DNA of 64,000 nt from an uncultured Erythrobacter sp. (GTDB lineage Bacteria > Pseudomonadota > Alphaproteobacteria > Sphingomonadales > Sphingomonadaceae). A model generated the notes under the pieces. It was not told the origin of the DNA and did not search any database. It saw only the letters and a list, made by a program, of their open reading frames with translations. The stretch lies in the NCBI GenBank assembly GCA_947502815.1, contig CANNBH010000001.1:2948818-3012817 (forward strand). Reading direction: 5' to 3'. Positions 7,867 through 16,157 of this stretch are shown here, piece after piece (position 1 is the stretch's first letter; each line of letters begins with the position of its first letter). Made by a program: the position numbers and the translations under genes.

Positions 7867-8832
7867 TTAAAGCGCGTTCATCCGCGCGAGAATCGCATCG
7901 GCATCTGACATGATGCCGTCGATCAATTCTTTACAGGTCGGGATATCGTTGATCAGACCGGCGACCATGCCGCAGCTCCACGCGCCTTCATCCATCGCGC
8001 CTTCCATCATGATCTTGGGATAGACGCCGGCGACTTCGGGCAGGATGTCCTGAATGGTGATTGCATCGCCCAACTCTTTTTCCTTTTCAAGCAGCCGGTC
8101 CACCGCATCATTGGCCAGAACGCGTTCGGTGTTGCGCAGCGGGCGCATGACAAGACGCGTGTCGAGCTCGCTGGCTGCGACGATGGCCTGTTTCACATTC
8201 TCATGCACAGGCGCTTCTTGGGTGGCGATAAAGCGGGTGCCCATATTCATCCCCTGCGCGCCCATGGCGAGGCTGGCGATGAGCGAACGGCCATCGGCCA
8301 TGCCGCCGCTGGAAACGAACGGGATTTCCAGTTCATCGGCCGCGCGTGGCAGCAGGATGAAATTGGGAATGTCGTCTTCGCCCGGATGGCCGCCGCATTC
8401 AAAACCATCCACGCTGACGGCGTCACAACCGATCGATTGCGCTTTCAATGAGTGGCGCACGCTGGTGCATTTGTGGATGACCTTGATCCCGGCGTCTTTC
8501 AGCGGGCCAATCAGCTCAACGGGATTGCGTCCTGCGGTCTCAACCGCCTTTACGCCGCCATCGATCACAGCCTTAACCAATCCGGGATAATCCGGCGGGG
8601 TCAGCGTTGGTAGGATGGTCAAGTTCACGCCAAATGGCTTGTCAGTCATATCGTGACAGCGCGCGATTTCGTTGGCGAGTTTTTCAGGCGTTCCTTGAGT
8701 CAGGCCCGTGATAATCCCCAATCCGCCCGCATTCGAAACAGCCGCGGCCATTTCAGCAAATCCGACATAGTGCATGCCGCCTTGAATGATGGGATGTTCA
8801 ATGCCGAACATTTCGGTGATGGCGGTTTTCAT
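7867..8832 (-). CDS. Nitronate monooxygenase family flavoenzyme
   Basis: This FMN-dependent TIM-barrel enzyme oxidises propionate-3-nitronate or alkyl nitronates, or acts as a related flavin oxidoreductase. Visible family features are the N-terminal IIQGGM, a Gly-rich ring (NAGGLGIITG), CDAVSVDGFECGGHPGEDD in the middle, the phosphate-binding SSGGMADGRS, and GAQGMNMGTRF near the C-terminal third. Length (321 residues) is normal. The ATG follows GAGAGGAAA. In many proteobacteria this subclass is annotated 2-nitropropane dioxygenase and is often next to acyl-CoA metabolism genes. Here it stands alone, so the real substrate is open. Confidence 0.88.
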   Translation of the reverse strand: MKTAITEMFGIEHPIIQGGMHYVGFAEMAAAVSNAGGLGIITGLTQGTPEKLANEIARCHDMTDKPFGVNLTILPTLTPPDYPGLVKAVIDGGVKAVETAGRNPVELIGPLKDAGIKVIHKCTSVRHSLKAQSIGCDAVSVDGFECGGHPGEDDIPNFILLPRAADELEIPFVSSGGMADGRSLIASLAMGAQGMNMGTRFIATQEAPVHENVKQAIVAASELDTRLVMRPLRNTERVLANDAVDRLLEKEKELGDAITIQDILPEVAGVYPKIMMEGAMDEGAWSCGMVAGLINDIPTCKELIDGIMSDADAILARMNAL

Positions 8833-8995
8833 CGGAATTTCCTCTCATGATGTTTCTGTTTGGCCGCGAAACAAGCCGAATATTGCGCCCGGCGCAAGCG
8901 TGCTTTTGAGAGGGTGTTTGCCGCGCCCCCAACATAACGCAGCGCGACGTAGCGTCACAGCAGATTTGCGGGCCACAATTTGGTGCCCAGGCGCT

Positions 8996-9784
8996 CTATC
9001 CCTTCGGCTTGAGCAGCTTGTCCGGCCTGATCCGGCGCGCTTCGCCGAACATCGAATAGGTCTTGTTCACATAGTTCGACACATCGACGATGCTGTTGAG
9101 GTACTTGTCGAGCTCTTCGGTCATTTCCTGCTCAACCAACCGCACATGCGCGCCGGGATTTTCCGTCTCAAACCGCACATAGAACCACGGATCGCCGCGT
9201 TTCAGCACAAGCGATTGATTGATGTCATGCCATTCAAAGCCCCAGCTTAATGGACGCGGCCAGATGTGGATTGGAAACCGTCCGCCCATTTGCACGCCGG
9301 GACGCGGCGTTGGGAAATAATCGAGATAGGGCGCGGTCTGCACAACATAGCACGGTTGATCCGCGACAAAGACATACGGCGCGGTGATTTGAATGATCGG
9401 GCGTTCGGGGTGCCGCCATTCGTTTTGCGGATGCATAACCAGCATATTGGACCGGCCCTGAGCGCGCATTGCCGATTGTTCGCCATCCGCGTCCAGCAAT
9501 TGCAATTGGCCATCGGCTTTACGCCCAAAGGACAATTTGAGATCAATCGGGCACGGAATGACAAAATGCCGCCGGTCAAAATCAATCGCTGCTGGGCAAA
9601 CCTGAACCGACTTGGCTGAACTTGGCTTGGGATCTTTGCGGGTGAACGGTTTTGGCGGAGACCAGATCGCATCGCCCCCTTGCGGGAAACGGACTGTCCA
9701 GCCGACGGTCAGGCTGCGTGATTTGCCTTGCGCTTCGGCTTCGCGCTGTTCGGCGTCTTCGGCAAATTGGTCTTCCCAGCTCAT
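8996..9784 (-). CDS. Unknown 262-residue protein
   Basis: I do not recognise the family. The ATG at 9784 (MSWEDQFAEDAEQREAEAQ) has AGGA in front of it, and the larger open frame upstream is a shadow. There is no signal peptide. The charged N-terminal helix is followed by a mostly beta-strand middle rich in Trp, Pro and aromatic residues (RFPIHIWPRPLSWGFEWHD) and an acidic helical segment (EQEMTEELDKYLNSI) near the end. The pattern suggests a soluble cytoplasmic beta-domain protein. It is 44 bases from the end of the glycosylase gene upstream and probably shares its transcript. Confidence 0.7.
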   Translation of the reverse strand: MSWEDQFAEDAEQREAEAQGKSRSLTVGWTVRFPQGGDAIWSPPKPFTRKDPKPSSAKSVQVCPAAIDFDRRHFVIPCPIDLKLSFGRKADGQLQLLDADGEQSAMRAQGRSNMLVMHPQNEWRHPERPIIQITAPYVFVADQPCYVVQTAPYLDYFPTPRPGVQMGGRFPIHIWPRPLSWGFEWHDINQSLVLKRGDPWFYVRFETENPGAHVRLVEQEMTEELDKYLNSIVDVSNYVNKTYSMFGEARRIRPDKLLKPKG

Positions 9785-9827
9785 CGGTGTTCCTGTGTTT
9801 GTTTGCTTCGCCCTGTCGGGATGTCCG

Positions 9828-10532
9828 TCATGCCGCGATCCGCCCGGTTTCGCAATCTTGGCGAGCGGGACAGTTTTCGCAACTCGCCTTTCTCGGGCGG
9901 CAATGGGTCTGGCCCAGCTTCTTAAGCAGCAAATGGTGTTCGTCCATGTCGGCGGCGGACCATTCGGGTGGCACAATCGGCATCAGAGTGTCGTATGTGC
10001 GCGCGGTGTCCGCTTTGGCCGGCACAATTCCCATCCGCTGCATGATGCGCCGGTGGTGGCCATCGATAACCATGGCGCGCCGCTCAAACGCACTGGCATT
10101 CATCACCCCTGCGGAGTTTTTGCGCGCAACACCGGGCAGCCGCTCCAACCACGCCATCGCCTCTGCGGTGGGTAGGTTGGACAGATGGCGCAGGTCCGCC
10201 CCGCCGCGCTCTTCGATGATTGCATTCAAACACTGATGCAGCCGCTCTGATGCGACTTTGGGAAATGTTTGCCGGGCCATGTGCGGCTCCAGTTGGGCGG
10301 GGGTAGCCTCAGCCACGGCCTCCCACGTCCGAAATTCAGCCAACAGCCCATCCGTCGATGCGTTGGAAGCCGCCGTTTTGGTCTGCGCACCGATCACCCC
10401 ATGGACCAAGACCCAAACGGGATCGCGGCGTTTTTCAGGCGGGCGGATGATCCGGCCAAAGCTCGCGATCAACGCGCCCTGCAACCGGCGCAAAACATCG
10501 GTGCGCGGATCAGCGCCCAGATCGAGCTGCAC
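9828..10532 (-). CDS. Endonuclease III-like HhH-GPD DNA glycosylase
   Basis: This is a base-excision-repair enzyme of the Nth family, with helix-hairpin-helix LERLPGVARKNSAG at about residues 129-142. Lys138 is in the position of the Nth catalytic lysine and Asp157 (VIDGHH) in that of the catalytic aspartate. The C-terminal iron-sulfur loop is perfect: Cys211, 218, 221 and 227 (C-x6-C-x2-C-x5-C). The likely start is GTG at 10532 with AAAGGA upstream, overlapping the end of the upstream membrane-protein gene. Canonical Nth is about 210 residues; this one is 234 and diverged, so it is probably a paralogue of nth. The specificity is inferred. Confidence 0.85.
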   Translation of the reverse strand: MQLDLGADPRTDVLRRLQGALIASFGRIIRPPEKRRDPVWVLVHGVIGAQTKTAASNASTDGLLAEFRTWEAVAEATPAQLEPHMARQTFPKVASERLHQCLNAIIEERGGADLRHLSNLPTAEAMAWLERLPGVARKNSAGVMNASAFERRAMVIDGHHRRIMQRMGIVPAKADTARTYDTLMPIVPPEWSAADMDEHHLLLKKLGQTHCRPRKASCENCPARQDCETGRIAA

Positions 10533-11049
10533 CGGAATTCCTTTTGCGCACCGCCCAAAAACAAAGGCTGACCGCAATCGTTGGTGCCCAGATCCATTTG
10601 AATTCGGACAGCAATGTTTCCAGCCCGCGCATCGACAAAAACCCCCGGCCAATGGGCGACACGCGCACTGGTGTTTCGGGTGCAAAGATGCGGGTGTTGT
10701 CAAACGGCCAAAACAGCGCCGCGCCCAGCCCGCCGTCGGTCAAGGTGTCGAGCAAACCGTGGCTGGCCATCGCGAAGGTTAGAAACGCAAACGCCCACAC
10801 ACTGCGGGCTTCTTTCCATGCCAGTGACAGCGCTCCCGCGCACAGCCCGGCAAAAACAAAAGAGTGCGTCGCGCCCCGGTGTCCCCAAGTGTCGGCATAT
10901 TCTATGCCGAATTTGAACGCGACAACATCGGCGTCGGGCAGGACTGCAAAGGCTGCCCCGGCAATGGCAAGTTTGGGTGAAATCCGCCCAGATCCCGCCG
11001 CGACCGCGATCGCAAGCGGGACAACGGCATGGGTGAAAATTGTGGGCAA
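10510..11049 (-). CDS. YdjM-family membrane-bound metal-dependent hydrolase
   Basis: This 179-residue integral membrane protein belongs to the YdjM/PF04307 family. The N-terminus MPTIFTHAVVP is the conserved opening of the family, which supports the TTG start at 11049. Likely metal ligands are His7 in FTH, the Asp pair in LPDADV, the HRGATHS motif and MASHGLLDTLTDGG. Four or five hydrophobic segments are visible. Some relatives are LexA-regulated in E. coli, but the biochemical role is not established. The 3' end overlaps the glycosylase start by 23 bases, so the pair is probably co-translated, consistent with a DNA-damage link. Confidence 0.83.
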   Translation of the reverse strand: MPTIFTHAVVPLAIAVAAGSGRISPKLAIAGAAFAVLPDADVVAFKFGIEYADTWGHRGATHSFVFAGLCAGALSLAWKEARSVWAFAFLTFAMASHGLLDTLTDGGLGAALFWPFDNTRIFAPETPVRVSPIGRGFLSMRGLETLLSEFKWIWAPTIAVSLCFWAVRKRNSGAARSGR

Positions 11050-11073
11050 GGGAGCGTGCTTTCTAAATGGGCC

Positions 11074-11685
11074 TTAACGCTCAAACGTCAGTGCGAAAGT
11101 CACCGGGACGGCTGGGCTGATCGATGGCAATCCGGCGAGCTCCTGAAGCTGAGCCAGACCATCTGTTAATTCAAACCGGCCAGCATCAAGGATCACCGGC
11201 GTGTTGGACACCGCTAGCACCCGGTCCGCACCTGCGCGCGTTACTGTGACTTCGGTTTGAAACGGCGCTTCGACCCCTTTGATCGAAACGGTCCCGTCCA
11301 ACGTCTGAACCGTGCTGGCCCCGAGACCAAGGGTTTCAAACGCGGCGGGATCAATCTGCGCGGTGACGGTCGCGGTGGGATTGTCGGCCACGACGAACAA
11401 AACATCACGCATCCGCTCATCGCGAATATCAACCCCGGTGCTGACCGAGGCTAAGTCGATTTCAATCGACGCCGCGCCGTCTGCCGAAACGCTGCCGGTG
11501 ACGGTTTCAAACGTATTGGCTTCGGCAATGTCTCCGGCTTTAATGGTGACATACGACAATTCGGAACCATCGCTGTCCACGGTCCAAACATCGTTCGTTA
11601 GCGCGCGTGGTTCCACCGGAGCCGTAGAACAAGCAGCAAGGGACACAATCGCAGCGCCGGAGGCGATGACAGGGAACAATTTCAT
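11074..11685 (-). CDS. YceI-family lipoprotein
   Basis: This is a 203-residue lipoprotein with lipobox L-A-A-C (Cys19) followed by a YceI-like beta-barrel domain. Hallmarks are WTVDSDGSELSYVTIKAG near the mature N-terminus, and the later strands with GTVSIKGVEAPFQTEVTV and a closing PVTFALTFER. YceI proteins bind isoprenoid or other amphipathic lipids in the periplasm. The ATG at 11685 has GAGG upstream; the longer upstream frame lacks support. The gene is 25 bases upstream of the YdjM-like gene and 77 bases downstream of the serine hydrolase. Confidence 0.83.
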   Translation of the reverse strand: MKLFPVIASGAAIVSLAACSTAPVEPRALTNDVWTVDSDGSELSYVTIKAGDIAEANTFETVTGSVSADGAASIEIDLASVSTGVDIRDERMRDVLFVVADNPTATVTAQIDPAAFETLGLGASTVQTLDGTVSIKGVEAPFQTEVTVTRAGADRVLAVSNTPVILDAGRFELTDGLAQLQELAGLPSISPAVPVTFALTFER

Positions 11686-11761
11686 GGCAGACCTCGTAAA
11701 GCGGGTGATCTGGTGGACGATATCACAACGCGCAAAGCGCACAATGCTCACGTCCCACTGA

Positions 11762-12721
11762 TCAGGGGGTCTGTTGCTCCATCCAATCGCCGCGATGCCT
11801 TTGAATCGCTGTTGAGTCGCCACTTGCGGTCATCGCAGCGAAACCGACGTCGCTGATGGGATCAAACACGACGAGCGATTTGTAGGCTCCGTTGCTGCCA
11901 GTTTGCCAGCTGATCAAACGTGCATCTGTTTGGCTTCGCGCGATGAACCGCCCGCCCAATGCATAGTCTTCAGCCGGGGTCGCAATATCGGTCAACGCGG
12001 CAAGGCCGTTGGCGCTTAGCCCACCGTTATGGGGAAAGCGGGCAAGGGCGATGAGATCCGTCGGCGTCGTGGCCAATCCGCCGGCGCAGGTGAGGAAGGC
12101 CGGTATTGGACGGCCCGGCGATGCAGGGGGTTCTGCGTCTGGACCAATGGCCCCAACAAATATGCGACTCTGCCCCATTCCCGCAGGGCGCAGCACCAAT
12201 GTCTCTAGAATGTCGGCGATGTCATTGCCTGTCACTCTTTCCAAGACGGCCTGAACCACGATCCAATTGACAAGATCGTATGACCATTGATCGCCCGGAA
12301 CATTGACCAATTCTCCGGTGGCATATTTCATCATCGCGTTCATGGCATCGGGCGTTTGCATCACAGCCTGCGGATCAACACCAAAGGCGGGCAGCAATCC
12401 GTCGGCAATGCCGCTTCGGCTTTGCAGCACTTGGCGCAAGGTAACATCGGCGATTGGCGTGTCCGCAGTTTCGCTCAAGATATCACCAAGCCGCGCATCA
12501 ATCGCCAATGCGCCGCGATCCGCTATTCTTAGTACCGCAAGAGTGCAGGCAAATTTTCCAATTGAGCCCGCCTCATACAGCGCGCCGGGGCGATCATCGC
12601 CATCAACACCGTGTGAAATTTGCCCTTCGGTGGACAATTCGGCGTAGGAATATGCGGCAGATTGTGACGCGGACATGGCGAAGAAGCTTGCCGTAAGTGC
12701 AGCGATGGCCGTGATTTTCAT
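11762..12721 (-). CDS. Exported serine beta-lactamase-fold hydrolase with altered motifs
   Basis: This 319-residue protein has a signal peptide (about residues 1-22) and the fold of class C beta-lactamases, DD-peptidases and esterases. The SxxK nucleophile motif is present (Ser53-Ile-Gly-Lys56 in AGSIGKF). The second motif has Tyr148 in WSYDL, where the third residue is Leu instead of the usual Asn. The third motif, normally K/H-[ST]-G, reads Gln273-Thr-Gly275. These changes argue against a beta-lactamase and for an esterase or peptidase of narrow or lost activity. The start ATG follows AAAGAG. It may head the minus-strand run down to 8996. Confidence 0.82.
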   Translation of the reverse strand: MKITAIAALTASFFAMSASQSAAYSYAELSTEGQISHGVDGDDRPGALYEAGSIGKFACTLAVLRIADRGALAIDARLGDILSETADTPIADVTLRQVLQSRSGIADGLLPAFGVDPQAVMQTPDAMNAMMKYATGELVNVPGDQWSYDLVNWIVVQAVLERVTGNDIADILETLVLRPAGMGQSRIFVGAIGPDAEPPASPGRPIPAFLTCAGGLATTPTDLIALARFPHNGGLSANGLAALTDIATPAEDYALGGRFIARSQTDARLISWQTGSNGAYKSLVVFDPISDVGFAAMTASGDSTAIQRHRGDWMEQQTP

Positions 12722-12832
12722 AGGCTCTTTATCCAATCATTCGTTGATACAAGGCGTTGGCCCTGCGTAACGCGTTGGATTCAGATATCCGCATTGCGAT
12801 TGATCAAAGGCGCCATGCGTTCGACCAGCGGA

Positions 12833-14407
12833 TCACTCCCATTCAATCGTACCCGGCGGTTTGCTGGTGAAATCATAGACCACGCGGTTGATGCCTTGCA
12901 CTTCATTCACGATCCGCGTCGCAACCCCCGTTAGGAAGCTGGCATCGAACGGATAGACATCCGCTGTCATACCATCGGTGCTGGTCACGGCGCGCAATCC
13001 GCACACGCTGTCATAGGTGCGGTGATCGCCCATCACGCCAACGGTTTTGACCGGCAACAAGACTGCAAAGGCCTGCCAGATCGCATCGTAAAGCCCGGCG
13101 TTGCGAATCTCTTCGAGATAGATCGCATCGGCTTTGCGCAAGATATCGCAGCGTTCTTTGGTCACTTCGCCCGGAATACGGATCGCAAGGCCGGGGCCAG
13201 GGAACGGATGCCGTCCGACAAACACTTCGGGCAGACCCAATTCACGGCCCAGCGCGCGCACTTCGTCTTTGAAAAGCTCGCGCAGCGGCTCAACCAATTG
13301 CATATTCATACGCTCTGGCAAGCCGCCAACATTGTGGTGGCTTTTGATCGTCACACTTGGCCCGCCGGTGAAAGACACCGATTCAATCACATCAGGATAG
13401 AGCGTGCCTTGAGCAAGAAAATCAGCGCCGCCGACCTTTTTCGCTTCTTCTTCAAACAGATCGATGAACGCCCCGCCGATGAACTTGCGCTTCTTCTCTG
13501 GGTCAGTGACCCCTTCGAGGCCGCTCATAAATTGCTCTTCGGCATCCACAGCGACAAGCGGGATGTTGTAATGATCGCGGAACAGCGAAACGACTTGCTC
13601 TGTTTCATTAAGCCGCATGAGGCCGTGATCGACATAGACGCAGGTCAGCTGATCGCCGATCGCTTCGTGGATGAGAACCGCGGCAACCGCGCTGTCGACC
13701 CCGCCGGATAGCCCGCAGATCACACGACCTTTGCCAACTTGGGCGCGAATTTCCTCGATCTTGGTCTTGCGAAATTCAGCCATGGTCCAATCACCGGTCA
13801 GGCCGCAGACATGGCGCACAAAATTGGCGAGCAGTTTGCCGCCATCGGGCGTGTGGACGACCTCTGGGTGGAACTGGGTGCCGTAAAATTTGCGCTTTTC
13901 ATCCGCGATAACGGCGAAAGGCGCACCGTCGCTGGTTGCGACAATTTCAAAGCCATCGGCGAATTCGGTGACTTTGTCCCCGTGGCTCATCCAAACCTGA
14001 TGCCGCTCACCCTCTTTCCAAAGGCCGTCGAACAAGGCGCATGGTTTGGTCACCGTCAAATAGGCGCGGCCAAATTCGCCGCCTTCGCCTGTTTCATGGC
14101 CGGGCCGCACTTCGCCGCCCAATTGTTGGCTCATCACCTGTTGGCCATAACAAATGCCAAGGATGGGCACGCCCGCTTCAAACAGGCTTTGCGGCGCTCT
14201 CGGCGATCCCTCGTCGGGGACGCTGGCAGGCGAACCGGACAGGATAATGCCTTTGGGCTTCATCCGGCGGAACGCTTCTTCGGCCAAGGTGAATGGCGCG
14301 ATTTCTGAATAGACGCCGGCTTCGCGCACGCGGCGCGCGATCAGCTGCGTCACCTGACTGCCGAAATCGACGATCAGAATCGAGTCGGGGAGATGATTGG
14401 CTTCCAT
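12833..14407 (-). CDS. guaA: GMP synthase (glutamine-hydrolysing)
   Basis: This cytoplasmic enzyme makes GMP from XMP, ATP and glutamine. The N-terminal class I glutaminase has the nucleophile Cys86 in GICYGQQ and the His-Glu of QFHPEVVHT near residue 177. The N-type ATP pyrophosphatase has the P-loop SGGVDSAV near 237, and the C-terminal dimerisation domain ends in KPPGTIEWE, the usual family end. Its 524 residues are standard. guaB is not visible. About 110 bases separate it from the serine hydrolase gene downstream. Confidence 0.97.
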   Translation of the reverse strand: MEANHLPDSILIVDFGSQVTQLIARRVREAGVYSEIAPFTLAEEAFRRMKPKGIILSGSPASVPDEGSPRAPQSLFEAGVPILGICYGQQVMSQQLGGEVRPGHETGEGGEFGRAYLTVTKPCALFDGLWKEGERHQVWMSHGDKVTEFADGFEIVATSDGAPFAVIADEKRKFYGTQFHPEVVHTPDGGKLLANFVRHVCGLTGDWTMAEFRKTKIEEIRAQVGKGRVICGLSGGVDSAVAAVLIHEAIGDQLTCVYVDHGLMRLNETEQVVSLFRDHYNIPLVAVDAEEQFMSGLEGVTDPEKKRKFIGGAFIDLFEEEAKKVGGADFLAQGTLYPDVIESVSFTGGPSVTIKSHHNVGGLPERMNMQLVEPLRELFKDEVRALGRELGLPEVFVGRHPFPGPGLAIRIPGEVTKERCDILRKADAIYLEEIRNAGLYDAIWQAFAVLLPVKTVGVMGDHRTYDSVCGLRAVTSTDGMTADVYPFDASFLTGVATRIVNEVQGINRVVYDFTSKPPGTIEWE

Positions 14408-14668
14408 TGCGCCGCGTTACGTCAGGGCGCGCCGCGCTGTCCAGCATGCCGTAACGTCAGCCGCCAATGTATCGACAGTCGCTGCATCGCAGCAGAAAAT
14501 TTCTTCGTAAAAAGTGCTAATTTTCATACTTCTGCGGGAACCAACGGGGATTGTTCTGCATTGCACCATTAGATTGTGCGGCGCAGCAATAGCGTGAGTT
14601 CAATCCAGGAGGCCGAAAACGGCCCGCACTCAAACTCTGTCACCCTCTCAATATTAGGATTCGAAAAA

Positions 14669-14998
14669 ATGCGTTTCATTCTTTCCACAGCCGCTCTCGC
14701 CCTCGCATTGGTTGTTCCAGCAACTGCGGCATCGGCTGACGATCAAGCAACTGTCACCGTTCGCGTCGATGTTGCCGATATTGATTTGACCAGCGCAGAA
14801 GGCCGCGATGCCGCTGAGGCACGCCTTGAAGAGGCGCTGCGCACCGCATGCACATACGAAAGCACGCTGCGCTACTTCCACGGTCGGTCGGTCTTAGATC
14901 AAAAATGCATCACCGAAGCGCGCGCTGCTGCTCGCGCACAGGTAGAGCGTGTCGCCATGAACGCAGCGCGTTCAAGCGGAACTGTGGCCGCAAACTAA
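14669..14998 (+). CDS. UrcA-family exported protein
   Basis: This 109-residue protein has a signal peptide (MRFILSTAALALALVVPATAASA). The mature UrcA domain reads TVTVRVDVADIDLTSAEGRDAAEARL, and two cysteines in it (ALRTACTYES and DQKCITEA) probably form a disulfide. UrcA-like proteins are common in sphingomonads and caulobacters; the function is unknown. The ATG at 14669 is chosen because it starts the signal peptide. A larger frame from 14576 lacks support. The gene ends 45 bases before a strong terminator, so it does not read into the RNA locus that follows. Confidence 0.82.
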   Translation: MRFILSTAALALALVVPATAASADDQATVTVRVDVADIDLTSAEGRDAAEARLEEALRTACTYESTLRYFHGRSVLDQKCITEARAAARAQVERVAMNAARSSGTVAAN

Positions 14999-15043
14999 GC
15001 GTCACACTCACCAAAACGTCGCGTTCGAACACGCGGTATCTTG

Positions 15044-15073
15044 CGGCCGTCAGAGCGATCTGACGGCCGTTTT
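15044..15073 (+). terminator. Rho-independent terminator of the urcA-family gene
   Basis: A perfect 11-bp stem (CGGCCGTCAGA at 15044-15054, TCTGACGGCCG at 15059-15069) with a GCGA tetraloop is followed by TTTT. Confidence 0.9.
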
Positions 15074-15155
15074 CCATGGAATTGACGGGGTAAAGGCCGG
15101 AAATGCGCGCAGGCCAATGTTGCAAAATACGCAATTAAATTACGAATTTTCGCAT

Positions 15156-15184
15156 TTGAGTTCCATTCCTTCGAACACTATCTG
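15156..15184 (+). promoter_or_regulatory. Predicted sigma70-like promoter of the small-RNA locus
   Basis: TTGAGT at 15156-15161 and TATCTG at 15179-15184 are separated by exactly 17 bases. The expected start point, near 15191, coincides with the first base of the first hairpin arm. The stretch just upstream (15125-15155) is AT-rich. This fit between promoter and structure is the reason the locus is read on the plus strand. Confidence 0.5.
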
Positions 15185-15190
15185 GCCTCT

Positions 15191-15236
15191 TGTAACGCGC
15201 ATTCAGGTACTCCTCTCCCCCTCCTGACGCGTTGCA
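15191..15236 (+). ncRNA. Hairpin 1 with anti-Shine-Dalgarno-like loop
   Basis: The stem pairs TGTAACGCG (15191-15199) with CGCGTTGCA (15228-15236), nine pairs including one G-U. It continues after a three-base bulge with TCAGG (15203-15207) and CCTGA (15223-15227). The 15-base loop (15208-15222) is pyrimidine-rich and holds CTCCTCTCCCCCT. Such C/U-rich loops resemble the CCUCCUCCC loops of alphaproteobacterial small RNAs (cuckoo/CcsR type). No protein frame with a credible start covers it. Confidence 0.55.
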
Positions 15237-15300
15237 ACGGCGGTTTGTTGCCCAACGGCCTTCCGCCAGTCTGCTTGACGGTAACCTGCCATGCGCAGGG

Positions 15301-15407
15301 TTAAGCAGCCGAGACAAGCTGTCTCGCAAAGGCTCAGGTGACTTCCAGCACCTCCGCCGATTTGCGAGACACCGGCTTTCACAGTCCATCGGACTGCGGC
15401 TGCTTAA
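15301..15407 (+). ncRNA. Branched RNA-like fold (three-way junction)
   Basis: The outer helix is a perfect 11 bp: TTAAGCAGCCG at 15301-15311 with CGGCTGCTTAA at 15397-15407. Inside is a 50-base hairpin at 15321-15370, with GTCTCGCAAA pairing TTTGCGAGAC, then GGC/GCC and AGGTG/CACCT around an eight-base loop. A second hairpin follows at 15382-15396 (CAGTCC-ATC-GGACTG). All pairs are exact complements. The AAGCAG of the outer 5' arm can instead pair with CTGCTT at 15271-15276, so two folds exclude each other. I cannot match it to a known RNA family; a mobile palindromic element is an alternative. Confidence 0.45.
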
Positions 15408-15426
15408 AGTGCTGTTGGTGTAAAAT

Positions 15427-15467
15427 CGATGCGCCTCTCTCTCCCCTCCCTTGAGGCTCTTGCGTCG
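15427..15467 (+). ncRNA. Hairpin 2 with anti-Shine-Dalgarno-like loop
   Basis: The lower stem pairs CGATGC (15427-15432) with GCGTCG (15462-15467, one G-U). The upper stem pairs GCCTC (15433-15437) with GAGGC (15453-15457), with a four-base bulge on the 3' side. The loop (15438-15452) is again 15 bases and reads TCTCTCCCCTCCCTT. It repeats the design of hairpin 1. Confidence 0.5.
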
Positions 15468-15511
15468 AAACTTTGCACCAAACCGGCCAACCGCCGATCA
15501 AGTCAGCGAGC

Positions 15512-15554
15512 GAGACGCGGCCACCTCCCCTCCCCCAACTGGTGGCCGCGTCTC
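15512..15554 (+). ncRNA. Hairpin 3 with anti-Shine-Dalgarno-like loop
   Basis: A perfect 14-bp stem (GAGACGCGGCCACC at 15512-15525, GGTGGCCGCGTCTC at 15541-15554) closes a third 15-base loop reading TCCCCTCCCCCAACT. It is the most stable of the three. No T-run follows, so it is not a classical terminator, although it may define the 3' end of a processed RNA. Confidence 0.55.
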
Positions 15555-15582
15555 CACTCACTTCTACGCCACTATACATTCA

Positions 15583-15621
15583 CGGCATCCGTTCGCGGCA
15601 TCCGTTCGCGGCATCCATTTC
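15583..15621 (+). repeat. Short tandem repeat, 13-base unit
   Basis: Three adjacent copies of a 13-base unit: CGGCATCCGTTCG twice exactly (15583-15595, 15596-15608) and a degenerate third copy (CGGCATCCATTTC, 15609-15621). It lies between hairpin 3 and the next gene and could be slippage or an operator array. Confidence 0.7.
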
Positions 15622-15669
15622 AATTGCGCATGATTTGACCTAGACCTCTGAACAACAGGGGAGAATTTT

Positions 15670-16128
15670 GTGCACAAAACGATCAAGGCAGCACTCACCG
15701 TATCGCTCATCGCAGGCGCAGCGAGCGCGGCGTCAGCGCAATCGCATAACCCTGCGCTTAACCCGGCTGAAGGCGAAACCCGGATCATGGCGGCAATCAC
15801 TCTGCCACTCGGCCATTCGCGCGACAATGCCAGCACCGCACCGCGCGTTGAACTGATTTCGCGTTCCCGAACGCCCGATGGAATTTTGCCAATTGTCGCG
15901 CGCGACGAAGAGCGCCGTTGGCAGGAGCGCCGTATTGGTTTCACCCTCGACGGCAGCGATCAATTGATGATCAACGGGCGCGCCATGCAATGGGAAGACA
16001 GCGAACATCGCGACGGTATCAGCACCCTTGGTGTGGTGGGCATTGGCGTTGGTGTGCTCCTCGCCGTCAGTGTCATCACATTTGCAGACGGCGTTGATGC
16101 GATTGAAGACTTAACCGACCCAGATTGA
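15670..16128 (+). CDS. Unknown exported protein with C-terminal membrane segment
   Basis: I do not recognise the family. The GTG start (GTGCACAAAACG) follows AGGGGAGAA. The 152-residue product has a signal peptide ending near ASAASAQ, a charged middle part, and one hydrophobic segment near the C-terminus (LGVVGIGVGVLLAVSVITFA) followed by an acidic tail. That gives a small protein tethered by its C-terminal end. It is convergent with the AMP-ligase gene at 16158, with only 29 bases between the stops. Confidence 0.68.
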   Translation: MHKTIKAALTVSLIAGAASAASAQSHNPALNPAEGETRIMAAITLPLGHSRDNASTAPRVELISRSRTPDGILPIVARDEERRWQERRIGFTLDGSDQLMINGRAMQWEDSEHRDGISTLGVVGIGVGVLLAVSVITFADGVDAIEDLTDPD

Positions 16129-16157
16129 GCCCGGAAATTGCACCGGCCCAACGCGCA

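Noticed and set aside
15512..15554. Third hairpin as a normal Rho-independent terminator
   Set aside because: The stem is strong, but no run of T follows and the loop is 15 bases of C and T, unlike the short loops of terminators.
15135..15638. Small ORFs on both strands across the RNA locus (15135-15389 minus, 15379-15579 minus, 15429-15638 plus)
   Set aside because: They cross the hairpin stems, have no ribosome-binding sites at the supposed starts, and have compositions set by the C/T-rich loops.
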